A program made the position numbers and the translations under genes. A stretch of 51,782 nucleotides of DNA. Source: Mesostigma viride. Lineage: Eukaryota > Streptophyta > Mesostigmatophyceae > Mesostigmatales > Mesostigmataceae. Location of the stretch: positions 1,822,851-1,874,632 of the forward strand of contig RPFO01000436.1 of assembly GCA_009746045.1 (NCBI GenBank), in the 5' to 3' direction. This document shows positions 38,667 to 49,735 of the stretch, one piece after another; within the stretch, counting starts at the first letter, position 1; the number at the start of each line of letters is the position of its first letter. The notes below the pieces were generated by a model. The model worked only from the letters and a program-made list of their open reading frames with translations, had not been told where the DNA came from and did no database searches.

Positions 38667-39846
38667 CTAGATGGCCAGCATACTGTAGTCTACGCTGCCT
38701 AATAATATCAGACACACGGCCCGGCATCGACCATCATACAACGCCGCCAAGTGGCGGTGTTCGTCGTACTTCATCCCCAAGATATACTTTAGCATTCTAG
38801 TAACTGCTCCATTCACTGTGGACTCCAGATGTTCATGCAGTGAGGGTCCAGGCTTCCGCCCCATAGGTCAGAATAGTAAGAACAAGAACCTTGAAAAGAT
38901 CCCGTTTCCAGCCAGCGCCCAGGTCCTTGGCGTGCCACACTCTGTCTAATTTACGCAATTAAGGCGTCCATGCAAGACCTATGTGTGTGTCGATGTCATC
39001 CTTGGTGCTAGGAAGCCAACTGCATGCGGAGGAGTTGAAAACGCTCGATGTAGGGAACTGCTGTGCCGTCCGGGTGTAAAAGCGGTGGGGGGCGACTGTC
39101 AAGCCCCTGCGAGTGGGCCATCACTTCAGTCTTCTTGTTGCTGATTTCCAGGCCAACTGCTCGTGCTTCCAGGGCCAGGCAGTCCAACCAGAGCTGGACA
39201 TGCTCGGTATCCTCGATGAGGGTGGTATCATCGGTGTAGATCAAATCTGCCAGGCGGTATTCCGTCCCATCCGCGCGCATTGCCACCCGGCCGTGCTGGG
39301 GTCATGCTGAATGACTAGGCCAGGCGCATGCCCTACAACGCTGGCAAAGCGGGCGCGCGCCTTGCGCATGACATAGTCCACGACCATTATGAACAGGTAT
39401 GGTGACAGAACACAACCTTGCCGCACCGCTGTTTGGAGGGGGCAAGCTAGCTGGTGGGTGGTGCCATATGACGTACGGCCGGACCAGTGATGCCGTATAG
39501 ACCCCTCGTACAACTTAAGCGGAGGGCTTGGGAACCCGGTAGAGAACAAGTATATCCCAAAGGGCAGGCCAGAATACTGAGTCAAAGGCCTTGACATAAT
39601 CCATGAAGACCAATTAGTGGACAAGGTACTCACCCGGGCTCAGCTAGCCGCCTCACTTCCTCCACAAGCCGGTGTGCAGCAAAGACGGCCATCACAGTAT
39701 ATATTACGGCCGCGGTGGAAGCCCATCTGGGTCTGCGCTAAGTGCTCATCTAAAGCAAGCCGGAGCCGGTTAAGGACCATCCTCATGAAAACCTTAACCC
39801 TTAAACCGTGTACGCTCAGTCCTAAAAAACGGACTGGGTTGCACAT
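38667..39846 (-). pseudogene. Decayed LINE reverse transcriptase
   Basis: Motifs are spread over several minus-strand frames in the right order. First, KVFMRMVLNRLRLALDEHL and QMGFHRGRN (39846-39640); next, VRQGCVLSPYLFIMVVDYVMR (39633-39241); then LIYTDDTTLIEDT with VGLEISNKKTEVM (39286-39008, the catalytic YTDD); finally a C-terminal piece TRMLKYILGMKY (38864-38667). Several frame changes make it non-functional. Family not determined; it is distinct from LINE-R, which has YLDD and a restriction-like endonuclease. It could be from the partner LINE of family E, but nothing here shows that. Confidence 0.8.
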
Positions 39847-41627
39847 CTTTGCAAATATATGTTTGTCTATGTCCTAAAAAACAATTTCTGGCTATCCCTT
39901 GGTACCAGGCCTGCATTTATGTTGAATTTCTGTGGGGACATGCCGTTGGTCCCATATCTATGACTTTTGGGTGCTATAAATAGCGCCAACCTCAGGGGGG
40001 TACGGAAAAATGGGATTTGAGACATACACCATGCAATATATGAACCACAGCTCATACAAGTCAGTATGCCCTTGAATTTCAAAGGCAGTTAGTTTATATC
40101 ACAGGCATGCCATCAATACACTCACAACATGACATGCCACAGAACTGCACAAGCTAGCTAGCAGAAAGCCCAGAATAACTCAGTCCGAAAAATAGGACCA
40201 AGTTTTTTGGGGGTGGGTGTCTAGCACTACCGTTTTGGTTTCCTATCCCATGCAATGTGGCACAAAACATCATAGCTGGCCACACATGCATCCTCCAACA
40301 CAATTCCAGCATATAACACAGCAGCTCATGCCATACAATATTGTAAACCTAGTGCCATTGGGCATAAAGCCCGTGTAGAAGGCACATGCAAGGAGCTGAT
40401 TTCCATCACATCCTATACGCTACAAACAACTTCAAAATACAAGAAAAAAGGAAAGAAGCGAAAGTAGCAGCTTGCTGATGCCTCAATTCAAGCAGATCCC
40501 AGGCATCTCCATGTCTCTAATACACAACAAACACACAAAAATAAGGCGGAGTTGGCCAGCATGCATGCCTAGAACTGGGCAGAAAAACACTCTCCATGGG
40601 TTGTTTAAGCGACGGAAAGCATCATATCATCACAATAATCAATGTTACAAACGATATATGTCGTTATACCGACATTCATGTTGTAGCATACGCTAAAAGC
40701 AGTCAAATCTCATCCAAAATCTGGCCGAGGTAGCATCACTACCCAACCTTCACAAGCCTATGCACAGAAGCAAGAATGCTCCTCTCTCCCACCCATTTAT
40801 TACTCTCCCACCGATTTACGACCGTCAGTCGAGACTCAAACGGCCCGACTGACAGGTACACCCGAAAACCGATAGATGGAACCGAAAAACCGCATAGACG
40901 CGACGCGAGGAACCGAAAAACCGCATAGACGCGACGCGAGGGATTGGGGCCGTCGGATGGTGGAGGCGTTGTCCCCAACCCGAAGGGCGACGGGTTGACT
41001 GGGGTAAAGGTGGCGCAAGCCACCGGAGGTGGGCGGGGGCGGCTTAGTGCCTGCATGTGGCGCGGTGGAACAAAACTCAAACAGCGACAACAACAAGACT
41101 GTCAGTCATGAAGCCTCGATTACAGCCCCAAGACTGGTATCGAAACTGAATATATGACACATTTCGGGTCACTGAGACATGTTGAAACGTACCTGGTCGA
41201 AACTGCAGATACCTTGTTTGCGGGAGCTAGCACGCCCACCCCACGAACGTAACCTCAAGCATGTCCTGGCCACCATAATAGATGATCAACTGTGCTAGGA
41301 ATGACATACCGAACTCATCCATGCGCAAAAATCCGAATTTGTTCGGCCGAGCAACAAGTAGAGCTCGCACTGTCATCGCCTGGCCGCTCACACAATTTGC
41401 TGCGCCGCCACATCGCCTCAAGACATATCTAGGCATTTGCAAATGTTGCACGGCTATGGATACACCATTTATTAGCCCTAGGTATGATGACTACAAAGCT
41501 TCAGTCGAACATGTCAACCCATGCTCTCGCCCCGGTCAATTGTTTGCGCCACCATAGCCGCTGACGTGAATAATTTTAATTTTGTCGTCCTCGTTTGGCC
41601 AGGGTACCCCCCCTACTTTCCTTGACA
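39847..41627. other. No gene recognised
   Basis: Contains a hairpin CAGTCC-8-GGACTG near 39811-39831, just before the region, and a similar one near 40182. A 31-bp unit (GGAACCGAAAAACCGCATAG...) is tandemly duplicated at 40878-40939. Short frames have no domains. Confidence 0.6.
40878..40939. repeat. 31-bp unit, two perfect tandem copies
   Basis: GGAACCGAAAAACCGCATAG... repeats with period 31. Confidence 0.85.
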
Positions 41628-41628
41628 G

Positions 41629-41701
<73 letters not shown>

Positions 41702-41702
41702 G
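41628..41702. repeat. (GTT)25 microsatellite
   Basis: Uninterrupted GTT units. On the minus strand it would read as glutamine codons (CAA), but the surrounding 90-codon frame has no other protein-like features. Confidence 0.95.
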
Positions 41703-42019
41703 TCCCACGCCGCACATGAGCAGCAGAGAATCTATAGTGGCCGAGGGCCGGATATACTATAGTATCGGTGGTACTATCGGGGCACTGGGACATGGGCGGT
41801 TGCATCATCGGATACCTGCGCTTGAATTCACAACGGGGTGTATCCTAGCAATCAATCGCACGCCAAGTAGCCTCGATGGAGTGGCATAGGGGGATAGCAC
41901 ACTACCAGATACGGCATGGATACTGCCCGGGTGCACGTCGACGTGGCCCCCGCCCCGCGCCTGGCCGGACTCGCAACACGGACCAGCAGTAGGCTCCTCG
42001 AGTGCTTGGTGCAGGATTT

Positions 42020-42870
42020 ATGGACCTGGACGTGTGGGGTGGGCCATGGGTCTGTTTGGTGGCTTGTGGTCGTGGTCAGTCAGGCCGGTCACAGCCGGTG
42101 CGTCGCTAGACTACAATACCGGTCCGAGGTATTGTTGTGGGTGTGTTTCAGTTGGGGGGGGGAGGGGAACATCCCTCCCCCCCCTTTGGCAGGTGTTGCA
42201 TGGGGGACATTGTTAGGGGTTGATTATGTAGTAGTTGTGGGACACAGGTGTCAATGTGGTTCGCTCGTGCGTGGGTCACAGGTTCGTGTGAGGGGTGGGG
42301 ATGCTTCAAGGGTTGCATTGGTGGCTTGCCTATGGTACGTAGGCGGGCTTGTAGGTGGGCGACCGGTGCAGCGGTGTTAGTGCTGGTTGAGTGGAAAATG
42401 GGTTGGTTGCCCCGGAGGGGGTGCAGTGGTGTAGGGGAACCTCGTTGTGGGGCGGTACCTAGGGTGGTTTAGTGGGTCACCACTGGTTGCGATGTTGGTG
42501 TGGAAGGTGGTGGAGGTACTACATACATACGAAAGGGTGGTAGTCACATAGGTTGGTTAGGGGGACTCAAGGTGGATGGTCGGGTGGGTCAGCGTATGGT
42601 TTGCGGGGGAGGAGTCTGAGCAGCGTATTTTTTGGGGAGGAGGGCGGTGTTACGGTGCTGTGGGGGACCTCAGTGTGGGGGCGATCGAGAGTGGTCCGTA
42701 GTCATGGGGGGATGGATAGCGGCATGTGGATGTCTGTAATGTATATTATTTGTGGGTGGGGTGGGTATGGAACAGGCACGGGAGTGGGGCGAGTGGGGGT
42801 TAGCGGGGTGGAGGGTGCTAGCATTGTGGCTGGATGGTTGGAGGCACCTGGAAACACAAAATGGCAAGAG
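42020..42870. other. G+T-rich, strand-skewed stretch
   Basis: About 850 bp where the plus strand is dominated by G and T (GGTGG, GTGGGG, TGGGGG words) and poor in C and A. Open frames through it are a by-product of composition. Nothing else recognised. Confidence 0.65.
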
Positions 42871-42899
42871 TAACTGCATGCGCAATGTTCCCAGTAAAA

Positions 42900-42915
42900 G
42901 TCCTAAATTTAGGAC
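42900..42915. repeat. Palindrome GTCCTAAATTTAGGAC (copy 1)
   Basis: A perfect 16-bp palindrome that recurs at 44633-44648. Both are preceded by AAA and followed by CGTGG within five bases. Confidence 0.8.
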
Positions 42916-44480
42916 CACGTGGAATCAAAATATATATTTGCAAACATTACATATTTGACCCTGGCATTCGTGCCCATGACAGATAACACACTTTTTTAGT
43001 TTCTATCAAAAACCTGGGGTCAAATAATTACATTTAGTGCATGAATGGGCCCTGCCACCTGCCAGACCTCAAAGCGCGAATATGGCCAAAATGTGGGTTT
43101 TAGGACCATTAGGACCAATTAGTGTCAACGCATTACCATGCTATCCACACGGTCCCTTGAGCATCTTACAAGCGCTAGGGGACCCTACGAGGCCTTGGGA
43201 TGGCGGGGCAGCGTATAACAAGGCCATACCCTGCTGTGGCTGCCTCTATATATACGCGTGCTTGACGGTGTCACAGATGGTGCAGGTAATGCAATATACG
43301 GTTGCATGGTTGCTGAGGTTGCCCGGCTTGAACATGGCCCACCCCTTGCGGTAAACTTTCTCTAAGCATATGCCAAACCTTCTTTGACATCACGGACATG
43401 CTGGCCACCACCCAGCGATGAAAAGACAATGCATTTGCATTGCAACTAACACATGAATGCAGCCAAATCAAGTTATAAAACAACGTTGTGCTAACATGCA
43501 ACGCTTTGTGAGCGAATTCAGGGTGCATGTAACACGTAAACCATACTGTATATACTGTCTGAGAATGTTCACCCTGAACGACTGCAGGCCATAGGACCAT
43601 GGTTTATAACTAACACATGAGTAAAACTGCTCTTACGCATGTGTGTTTTAGCTGCAGCGGACGACGATCGAAGATAGAGACGTAAAAAATTGTATGACGT
43701 AAACCAACTATGTGTGACAGTTATGTGCACAGAGAGCGTCCCCTCTTTTTAGGCATAGCTGGCTGACTCAAAACACCACGACAGCGTTGCCAGTTACACT
43801 CATGATCTATAGGACACCCCGGCACGTACCTGCTACTTACGTCGCCTCATTCCAGATGGTTGCAAAAAAGTCGCTGAAATCCGCAGCGAGGTCAGCTTTC
43901 CGAGAGCTGAGCGCACCAAAGCTGGCCAACCGGTTCGAAAATGATATAAACCACGCTTGTGCTGCGTTCTAGGTCCAAGAAATACCGAAAGTGAAGACCT
44001 ATAAGGTGCGCTCGCTGCCCAGCCTGAACGTCCCTAAAACATGGTCGACAATGGAAATCGGGCAAGAATATCACGGCCCAGGCGCTCCCATGTCAAATAC
44101 TCCGTTTCTAAACTCCAGACTATAATAAAAATCGTCCACAAAAATTTCCTGGCTTGATTCGCACCACCATCGCTAATACACTAACATGTTTGTGCCAAAA
44201 TCGACCCTCCGCGAGCAGGCGATCTGCGACCCATTTGTGTTGTGCCGCTGTGCTACAGCGCTACACATAAAAACTTGCGCAGATAATATTCACAGCCTTT
44301 AAGCATAACTAACAACCTTTCGTTTTTGCTACTGGGCGCCCGAAATGATAAACGCACGTGAAAACGCCGGCCACGATTGTCAGGTCGCCATATCCACCTC
44401 ACTTCATTCCCGCACCCACTTTTTCGCTCCAAAATCGGTTATATTTTTGGTCGAGGTACCTACTTTCCCGCCATTATACC
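42916..44480. other. No gene recognised
   Basis: Mostly AT-balanced unique-looking sequence. Short frames (up to 109 codons) show no domains or initiation context that I can support. Confidence 0.55.
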
Positions 44481-44489
44481 CGGTACCCG

Positions 44490-44610
44490 GGTACGGAATC
44501 CGGGTACCATGTGCCGGTACCACGGGTCGGGTACATCATGCCGGGTACGGTCCACATGGGGTACGGTCCATATAGTGAACCCCCCCCCCCGGTACCTCGG
44601 TTATAGTGAC
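44490..44610. repeat. GGTACC/GGGTAC-rich cluster
   Basis: Words CGGTACCCGGGTAC, GGGTACCATG, CCGGTACCACGGG and GGGTACGGTCC recur within 120 bp, giving many short inverted repeats, followed by a C12 run. Possibly a collapsed palindromic minisatellite. Confidence 0.65.
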
Positions 44611-44632
44611 CACTAGGACGATTTAGGACAAA

Positions 44633-44648
44633 GTCCTAAATTTAGGAC
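44633..44648. repeat. Palindrome GTCCTAAATTTAGGAC (copy 2)
   Basis: Identical to 42900-42915. Confidence 0.8.
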
Positions 44649-47597
44649 CGTGGGAGCGACATTGGACCAGCTGTACCTATAACATCTGCAACCCTCACCA
44701 TGCAACACCAACAGCAACTGGCAACTGCTAACAGTGACAACGTTCGCAAAGATGTGACGCCAAGGCCATTGAAGACCCTTATTATGTAAGTTCGGGGGGT
44801 TCCTAGTCCTGCCGTGTACTTAACTTAATTCAGGGCCGCACTCTTCGTGTGGTGCAGCAAGGGCTCAGGGCCGCCTGGGCCGGTATGGTGGTAGCCGGTA
44901 GGGGGTGTGATGAAGACCTTGATTGCCATGGATATCTGGCGTGGCGGCCGAGGGGCCGCAGGGAGCGAGGCACCATGGAGGAGGCGATGGAGCGATTGAG
45001 GAAATGTAGGCAGTAGCCCGGGGCCCAGCAGCGGCGGTTTCAGTGGAAATATTGCTGGACGTGGTGCGTGCGGTGGGATGGGTAGGCACTCCCTGCCATC
45101 ACCCGAACATTTCCTGTTACGTCACAGCCCGCAGTCGGCCATACTGGAGGAGACGGGCCTTGCTGCGAATCGAGGGCGTGATATTGCATGGGAAAATCAT
45201 GCCGAGAGTCTCAGAGTGTCTCGCAAGGTGACAGCTGCAGCGTGAGGGTCGAGGAGCTCGAGATGCAGGTCTCGGTGGTACAGGTGGGCCACTGGTGACA
45301 GAGGTCGCCAATGTAATGGAGGCCTCTCCATCGTGCCAGTCGGACATCACTCAACAGCCAAATTAAGGGGCGGCTGCATTGTTGGTGGGCTAGAATTCTG
45401 AGAACTGCACAGAATTGACCCAAGAAAGCTCGAATCGCGGGCATGGGCAGGCGAGGTAAAAGAGGGACACATTGCGCCAGCGGTTGAGGAAAGAAGGCCT
45501 GTTTACAGTGTTGGGCCTCAGAAGGAGTCGAGGCGTCGGTTCAGTTGGCAGGGCGACGATAAGTCTGTCAAAGCTGCGCATGGGTGGCGCAATGAGAGCT
45601 CATTAGGAAGGTCTCGCGCAGGAGGTTTCGATAGGCTAAAATTTCTCTCAGTCCTCGAAGATTAGGCGGGTGAAAATCGTAAATCCGCCATAACCGCCAT
45701 TTAAAAAATTTTCCCGCTTTGTTACAGCACTCCTTAACAGTAGGTCCCTGACCAGATGTCCAAAAAGTGGTAAACCAGCGTGGAAGCAAGGTGAAAGTAC
45801 AATTAATCTAGATCTCGAATTAGGATTGAGAAAAACTCGTCCTTCAAATCGGACCCTGTACGGGTACGGAGCAATTTAGGGCTTAGGCTAGGCTTTTGGC
45901 TGTTTGTGGCATACCTAAAACCTATTTGTGACCTACAACATAAAACGAAATAAACAACACCCATTTGGCCATGCAGGGATTTGGCCATTATTTTCCCCTG
46001 ATCCGATCGACAACGCTGCGTGCACTGTAACTTGTAAGCTCTAGTAGTAAGGGTTCACGCCTTACCCGGCCCACGATAAGTCGATAACCTCGAACCCAAC
46101 GGCGTGAATGACTGAGATGATTTACCAGGGGACTGTTACAAGTTATTTTTTATTCCTAGGCAGGCCCTGGGCAGGCTGGTGGCTAGAATTAGAGGTGCAA
46201 GAAGTCCGGTGTTGTGGGCTCCTGCCTACGTACATACTGGGCACTGGCTGACTGGTACGGCAGGCAGTAAAAATTTTCTGCTCGCGGTGATGACTGATGA
46301 GAAGCAGTTGAATTAAATTCAACCCCAGAAACAGGGGAACGAAAAAATGTTTACTACTGTAGGTACGTATTCATCACTCAGGGACTAGACAGTCGTGCAT
46401 TTCTGCAGACCCGACGCAAGGTTTGTAAAATTTTCCTGCCGTTCATGAATTCCCGGTTCGCTGGAAAATTTCAACTGGCCGCTATCTGGTAACGTAGAGT
46501 GATTAATTGATTAAGAAAATTGACCCGTGACCAGACTATCCTCGCTCAGTTGCCCGGACGAATGCGTTTCCGGCATGACTGTGCCCTACTCGGCCACGTC
46601 AACCTTGTCGTGTCCTCATCTGTTTAGCCATTCCCGCGCCGGCTCAAGCTACTGTGCGGAACGCAGCTCCTGCCATTATGGATGATGCCTTTTCAGATGA
46701 TGGGGACGAAGACCTTGCTCGCGAGCAGAGGAGCAGAGAATCACGTTTCCATAATGTGTGTTCTGCACTACCATTACTACCATGTTCATGACGATTCTTT
46801 TGCTGCGTAGTTGTTTTCCATGTTTCCCCCATCGTTCTGCATTTTGGCACTTAGGGACTGATTGGCATTCCGAGGTTTGCGGGACGAAAGCATTCAGTTG
46901 AAGTGCGATAATCCTCGGTACTGGTACGAACCGGTGGGCCATTCCTTTCGTGCCCCCTTCCCGCTTGCGCCAATCGCGCATCCAGGTCGGATACCGTGAT
47001 GGTTTTGCGGAGGGCAGCAACAGCGCGCTCCAGGACGGCTTTAACGAGGGATATGGGGAATCAAGTCAGCCAGGGTTGCGCTGGGGGAGGATGGTTGGCG
47101 CCCTCGCGTAAGTGATTCCGCTATCCAACGTCGGCCGCAGGCTCTCTAACCTTGCCAGCTTAAAAGAAACCAATTGCTTCTGCTGCTTCTGCTGCTATCT
47201 GTTTTCAATGGCTGGATTGAGCCCTCTTGCGCTTACAACGTACCCCTATTTGCATGGTTCAAGGGCACAGCAGCCTTATGGTAAGGAATATGTATCTGTC
47301 GATGGTTGTAAACTCCTCGATGATTGGGCACGAATGTGCTGTTTGAAAGCAAAGATATATCCACCGATATGACGCACACGTTTATTAAGAAGATGCCATG
47401 TTCTGACGCACAACAAGCAGCAGTATCCAGCCTGCTACTAGCCCACAGGGTCATCCTACCACCCAAGATAATAATCGTTGTCAAGCTTGCCTTTTTGGAC
47501 CCACACATGCTGTCGGCTGAACGACAGTCCATGCGCCCTTCCGCTGTCTAATGAGCTAGTCCCACCGCTGATGCTTTGACCAGATGGAACCCGACAC
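44649..47597. other. No gene recognised; contains a LINE 3' UTR relic
   Basis: Apart from the relic at 45858-45968, about 2.9 kb shows nothing I can name. Short frames on both strands lack domains. Confidence 0.5.
45858..45968 (+). mobile_element. Relic 3' UTR of the LINE family at 20843-22293
   Basis: CAATTTAGGGCTTAGGC, GTGGCATACCTAAAACC and AAATAAACAACACCCATTT match, in order and with similar spacing, the 3' UTR words at 22193-22288 (CAATTTAGGC, TTGGCATACCTGC, AAATAAACTAACACCCATTT). Confidence 0.65.
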
Positions 47598-48119
47598 TTG
47601 TATCCCATTCCTCCCCTCCCTTGCTTACACCCACGCAGCGCAGCGCGCATGCTGGGTCCCAGGCTGGGCGCCACCCAAGAGTCGCTGACGGCAGCGGATG
47701 AGCTGGCGTGCCGAATGGCAGCCGTCAGCGGCCCCAACCTGTTCTGTGCTGAGGTGTTGCGGCCGGCGACATCATCCGCACCGACACTGTCCCTCCACAC
47801 CGCGCCCGCAGCCCTAGGCGCCAGGGTCCCACACCCAAGCAACGCTGCATGCACCGATGGTGCGTGCAAGGTTGTCGTGACCGATGCTGTTGCTGGCGAC
47901 GGTGCGGGTCCTTGCCACTGCCAGGGCGGGATGCCCGACACGGCCGTGTCGGGTAGCGCTGCCATGGCACCGAGGGAGTCAAGTGGAGGGTCTGGGGGGA
48001 AGTCGGAGCAGGGGCCCTGGTTGGGGACGTCGCTAGAATCATTCCGTGCCGAGGGGCTGCAGCTATTGTCTCAGGGGTTTGGAGTCAGCTTGGACGTGGA
48101 CAAAATTGAATTAAATTAA
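47598..48119 (+). CDS. Hypothetical ORF cut by a retroelement tail
   Basis: A 173-codon frame starting ATG at 47598. The composition is plausible for a protein (Ala/Gly/Pro-rich, mixed), with no recognised domain. The last codons lie in the TTTAA-type tail of the minus-strand family E copy at 48113-48458, so the natural C-terminus, if this is a gene, has been replaced by the insertion. It may be chance, because the stretch is GC-rich. The minus strand is also open over 47456-47965 (169 codons). Confidence 0.25.
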   Translation: MYPIPPLPCLHPRSAARMLGPRLGATQESLTAADELACRMAAVSGPNLFCAEVLRPATSSAPTLSLHTAPAALGARVPHPSNAACTDGACKVVVTDAVAGDGAGPCHCQGGMPDTAVSGSAAMAPRESSGGSGGKSEQGPWLGTSLESFRAEGLQLLSQGFGVSLDVDKIELN

Positions 48120-48458
48120 ATTGGAACATATATCCGTTGGGAGTACATGTAGCACATATCCCTGAGAAGGGGCATATGGCTTTTAGCCATACATTCTGGG
48201 CTACTTCCTGCGAGGGTAGGGTGTAAACTACACCTGCTCTGGGTGCACAAAGTGCACCTGCACCACTATGTATTCCAGAAGCTAAGGTGCGGACATAGGG
48301 TGGGAGATCATCATGGCTAAACAATGGATAGCGCATGGCGTCTCAGCAGAGATTAGCTCTCTGCATTGACAAACTTGGCTAAATTCTAAATGCATCATCA
48401 TTGGGGAGTCCCATCATAGGCGCACATGCGCATAGGCGTGGGCCACGTGCTAAGCTAA
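48113..48458 (-). mobile_element. Family E copy 4: tail fragment
   Basis: The minus strand carries the tail words (GGCCCACGCC, GCAGAGAGCTAATCTCTGC, CACTTTGTGCACCCAGAG, CCCTCGCAGGAAGTAG, CTACATGTACTCCCAACGGA) and ends in an ATTTAATTTAATTC stretch at 48106-48122. Confidence 0.78.
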
Positions 48459-48459
48459 T

Positions 48460-48530
48460 TTATTAATTAATTAAACTCGTGCTCCCGTTGGGGAGTCACG
48501 GAGCACCGGAGTGCTTTTAATCCCTGTGTG
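48460..48530 (-). mobile_element. Family F 3' end with TTAA tail
   Basis: On the minus strand, GGTGCTCCGTGACTCCCC, then AACGGGAGCACGAG and a (TTAA)n tail (about 48459-48475). The same 3' end occurs on the plus strand at 49658-49690. The 48531-48727 stretch upstream has no recognised gene. Confidence 0.6.
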
Positions 48531-48727
48531 AGCACAGCAGGAAGAAAGGGCAGAGCCCCCATTTCTCCTTCATGCCAGAGGCATGCCACAGCTGCAATCG
48601 GACACGGTAAACGATCCAGCAAGATCTGTGGGTGCAATAAGACCCATGTGAGCATATCATAACAAGGAGCGTGGGCAAGTAACCTGAGCATAGCCAGGAC
48701 GTAGCATGGCTGTACAAAGGACTAAGC

Positions 48728-48835
48728 TAAGCCTGACTTATTCACGGCCGAATGGTGCCCAAACGTGAAAGTTATGAGCTCCGCCATCAGCCATGGCTAC
48801 CTCGTGGCTCGTGGCTCGTGGCCAAAAGCCTCGTG
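48728..48835 (-). mobile_element. Family E copy 5: 5' leader fragment
   Basis: The minus strand reads CCACGAGCCACGAGGTAGCC, GGAGCTCATAACTTTCACG and GGCCGTGAATAAGTCAGG, matching the E1 leader at 34212-34300. It is followed at 48836-49035 by sequence with no recognised gene. Confidence 0.72.
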
Positions 48836-49035
48836 GACAAGTGACGTTGTTATTTATTGGTGCAAGCAGCATGGATCGAGTCAAGCCTGATCTTCCTGTT
48901 GTTGACCTGCCTTTGTCAGGAGGGTCACATACCACACAGCGCATGCCACTGCGTACGACATGCAAGTATTTAATTACTTACGGATCACATAGTTGTCTCA
49001 CTTAACATAGCGCAAGGCATTGAAAATTGTACTGG

Positions 49036-49510
49036 AAGGGGGCGGCCATCTACGTCGGCCACAAGCCCTGGCATGCGACCCCCGCGGCCCCAGCGACTCC
49101 AGACGCCCCAGCTTAGGGGAATACAGCAGTAGTAGTGTAGAATAGATAGACCGTGGCCATGTACATGTACGCCTCCTACAGGCCCTCTACCAGCTGATTC
49201 ACGCGCATTTTTTAGCCATGTACATGTGTGCCTATGATGTGCCACACCCCAGATGATGCCTAGCTTTGTTTAGTTATGCTGTGCCCATGCAGAGAGCCGC
49301 TCTCTGCTGAGATGCCACGCCCTAGCTTTTGTCTAGCTATGCTGATCTTCCCCCCCATGCATGACAGGCTCCCCCTGAGCTGGGCATAGCTTGATAGATC
49401 ATGGGGATGCAGGTGCCCTGGTGCACCTAGAGCAAGGGTCGTTTACATTCCCACCCTTGCAGGAAGTAGCTTAGAATGTATTATAGGCCATATGCCCCTT
49501 CTCAAGGGCT
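49036..49510 (+). mobile_element. Family E copy 6: ORF1 end plus tail
   Basis: Begins within the last codons of ORF1 (TACTGGAAGGGGGCGGCC, then CACAAGCCCTGGCA), passes the stop and runs through the tail words (GCAGAGAGCCGCTCTCTGC, CACCTAGAGCAAG, CCCTTGCAGGAAGTAG) to about 49510, where it diverges before the terminal stem-loop. Confidence 0.8.
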
Positions 49511-49657
49511 ATGTGCTCCCCTAGGGTAGCGTGCTGTTGTTTAGATAGATGTTGTAGCTAGTGATGTTGTTTAGATAGATGTTGTAGGTAGCTGATGTAG
49601 ATAGATTAGACCGGTAGGACTGGTTGCAACCACCCATCCATCCATCCATCGCGGTTA

Positions 49658-49735
49658 ATGCTCCGTGACTCCCCAACGGGAGCACGAGTCTAATTAATTA
49701 ATTAAGGGCTATTAATTAATTAATTAATTAGAAAC
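49658..49735. repeat. Convergent (TAAT)n tails of families F and E
   Basis: The plus-strand family F end (GCTCCGTGACTCCCC, then AACGGGAGCACGAG) runs into (TAAT)n. A 5-bp GGGCT spacer follows, then a second (TAAT)n belonging to the minus-strand family E copy 7. Two retroelements thus meet tail to tail at one TTAA microsatellite. Confidence 0.78.

Noticed and set aside
41536-41808. PolyQ protein on the minus strand
   Set aside because: Only the GTT microsatellite gives the glutamines; flanks are not protein-like.
39790-42960. A 3-kb DNA transposon bounded by TTTGCAAATATAT words near 39847 and 42940
   Set aside because: The inverted similarity is short and imperfect, with no convincing TSD.
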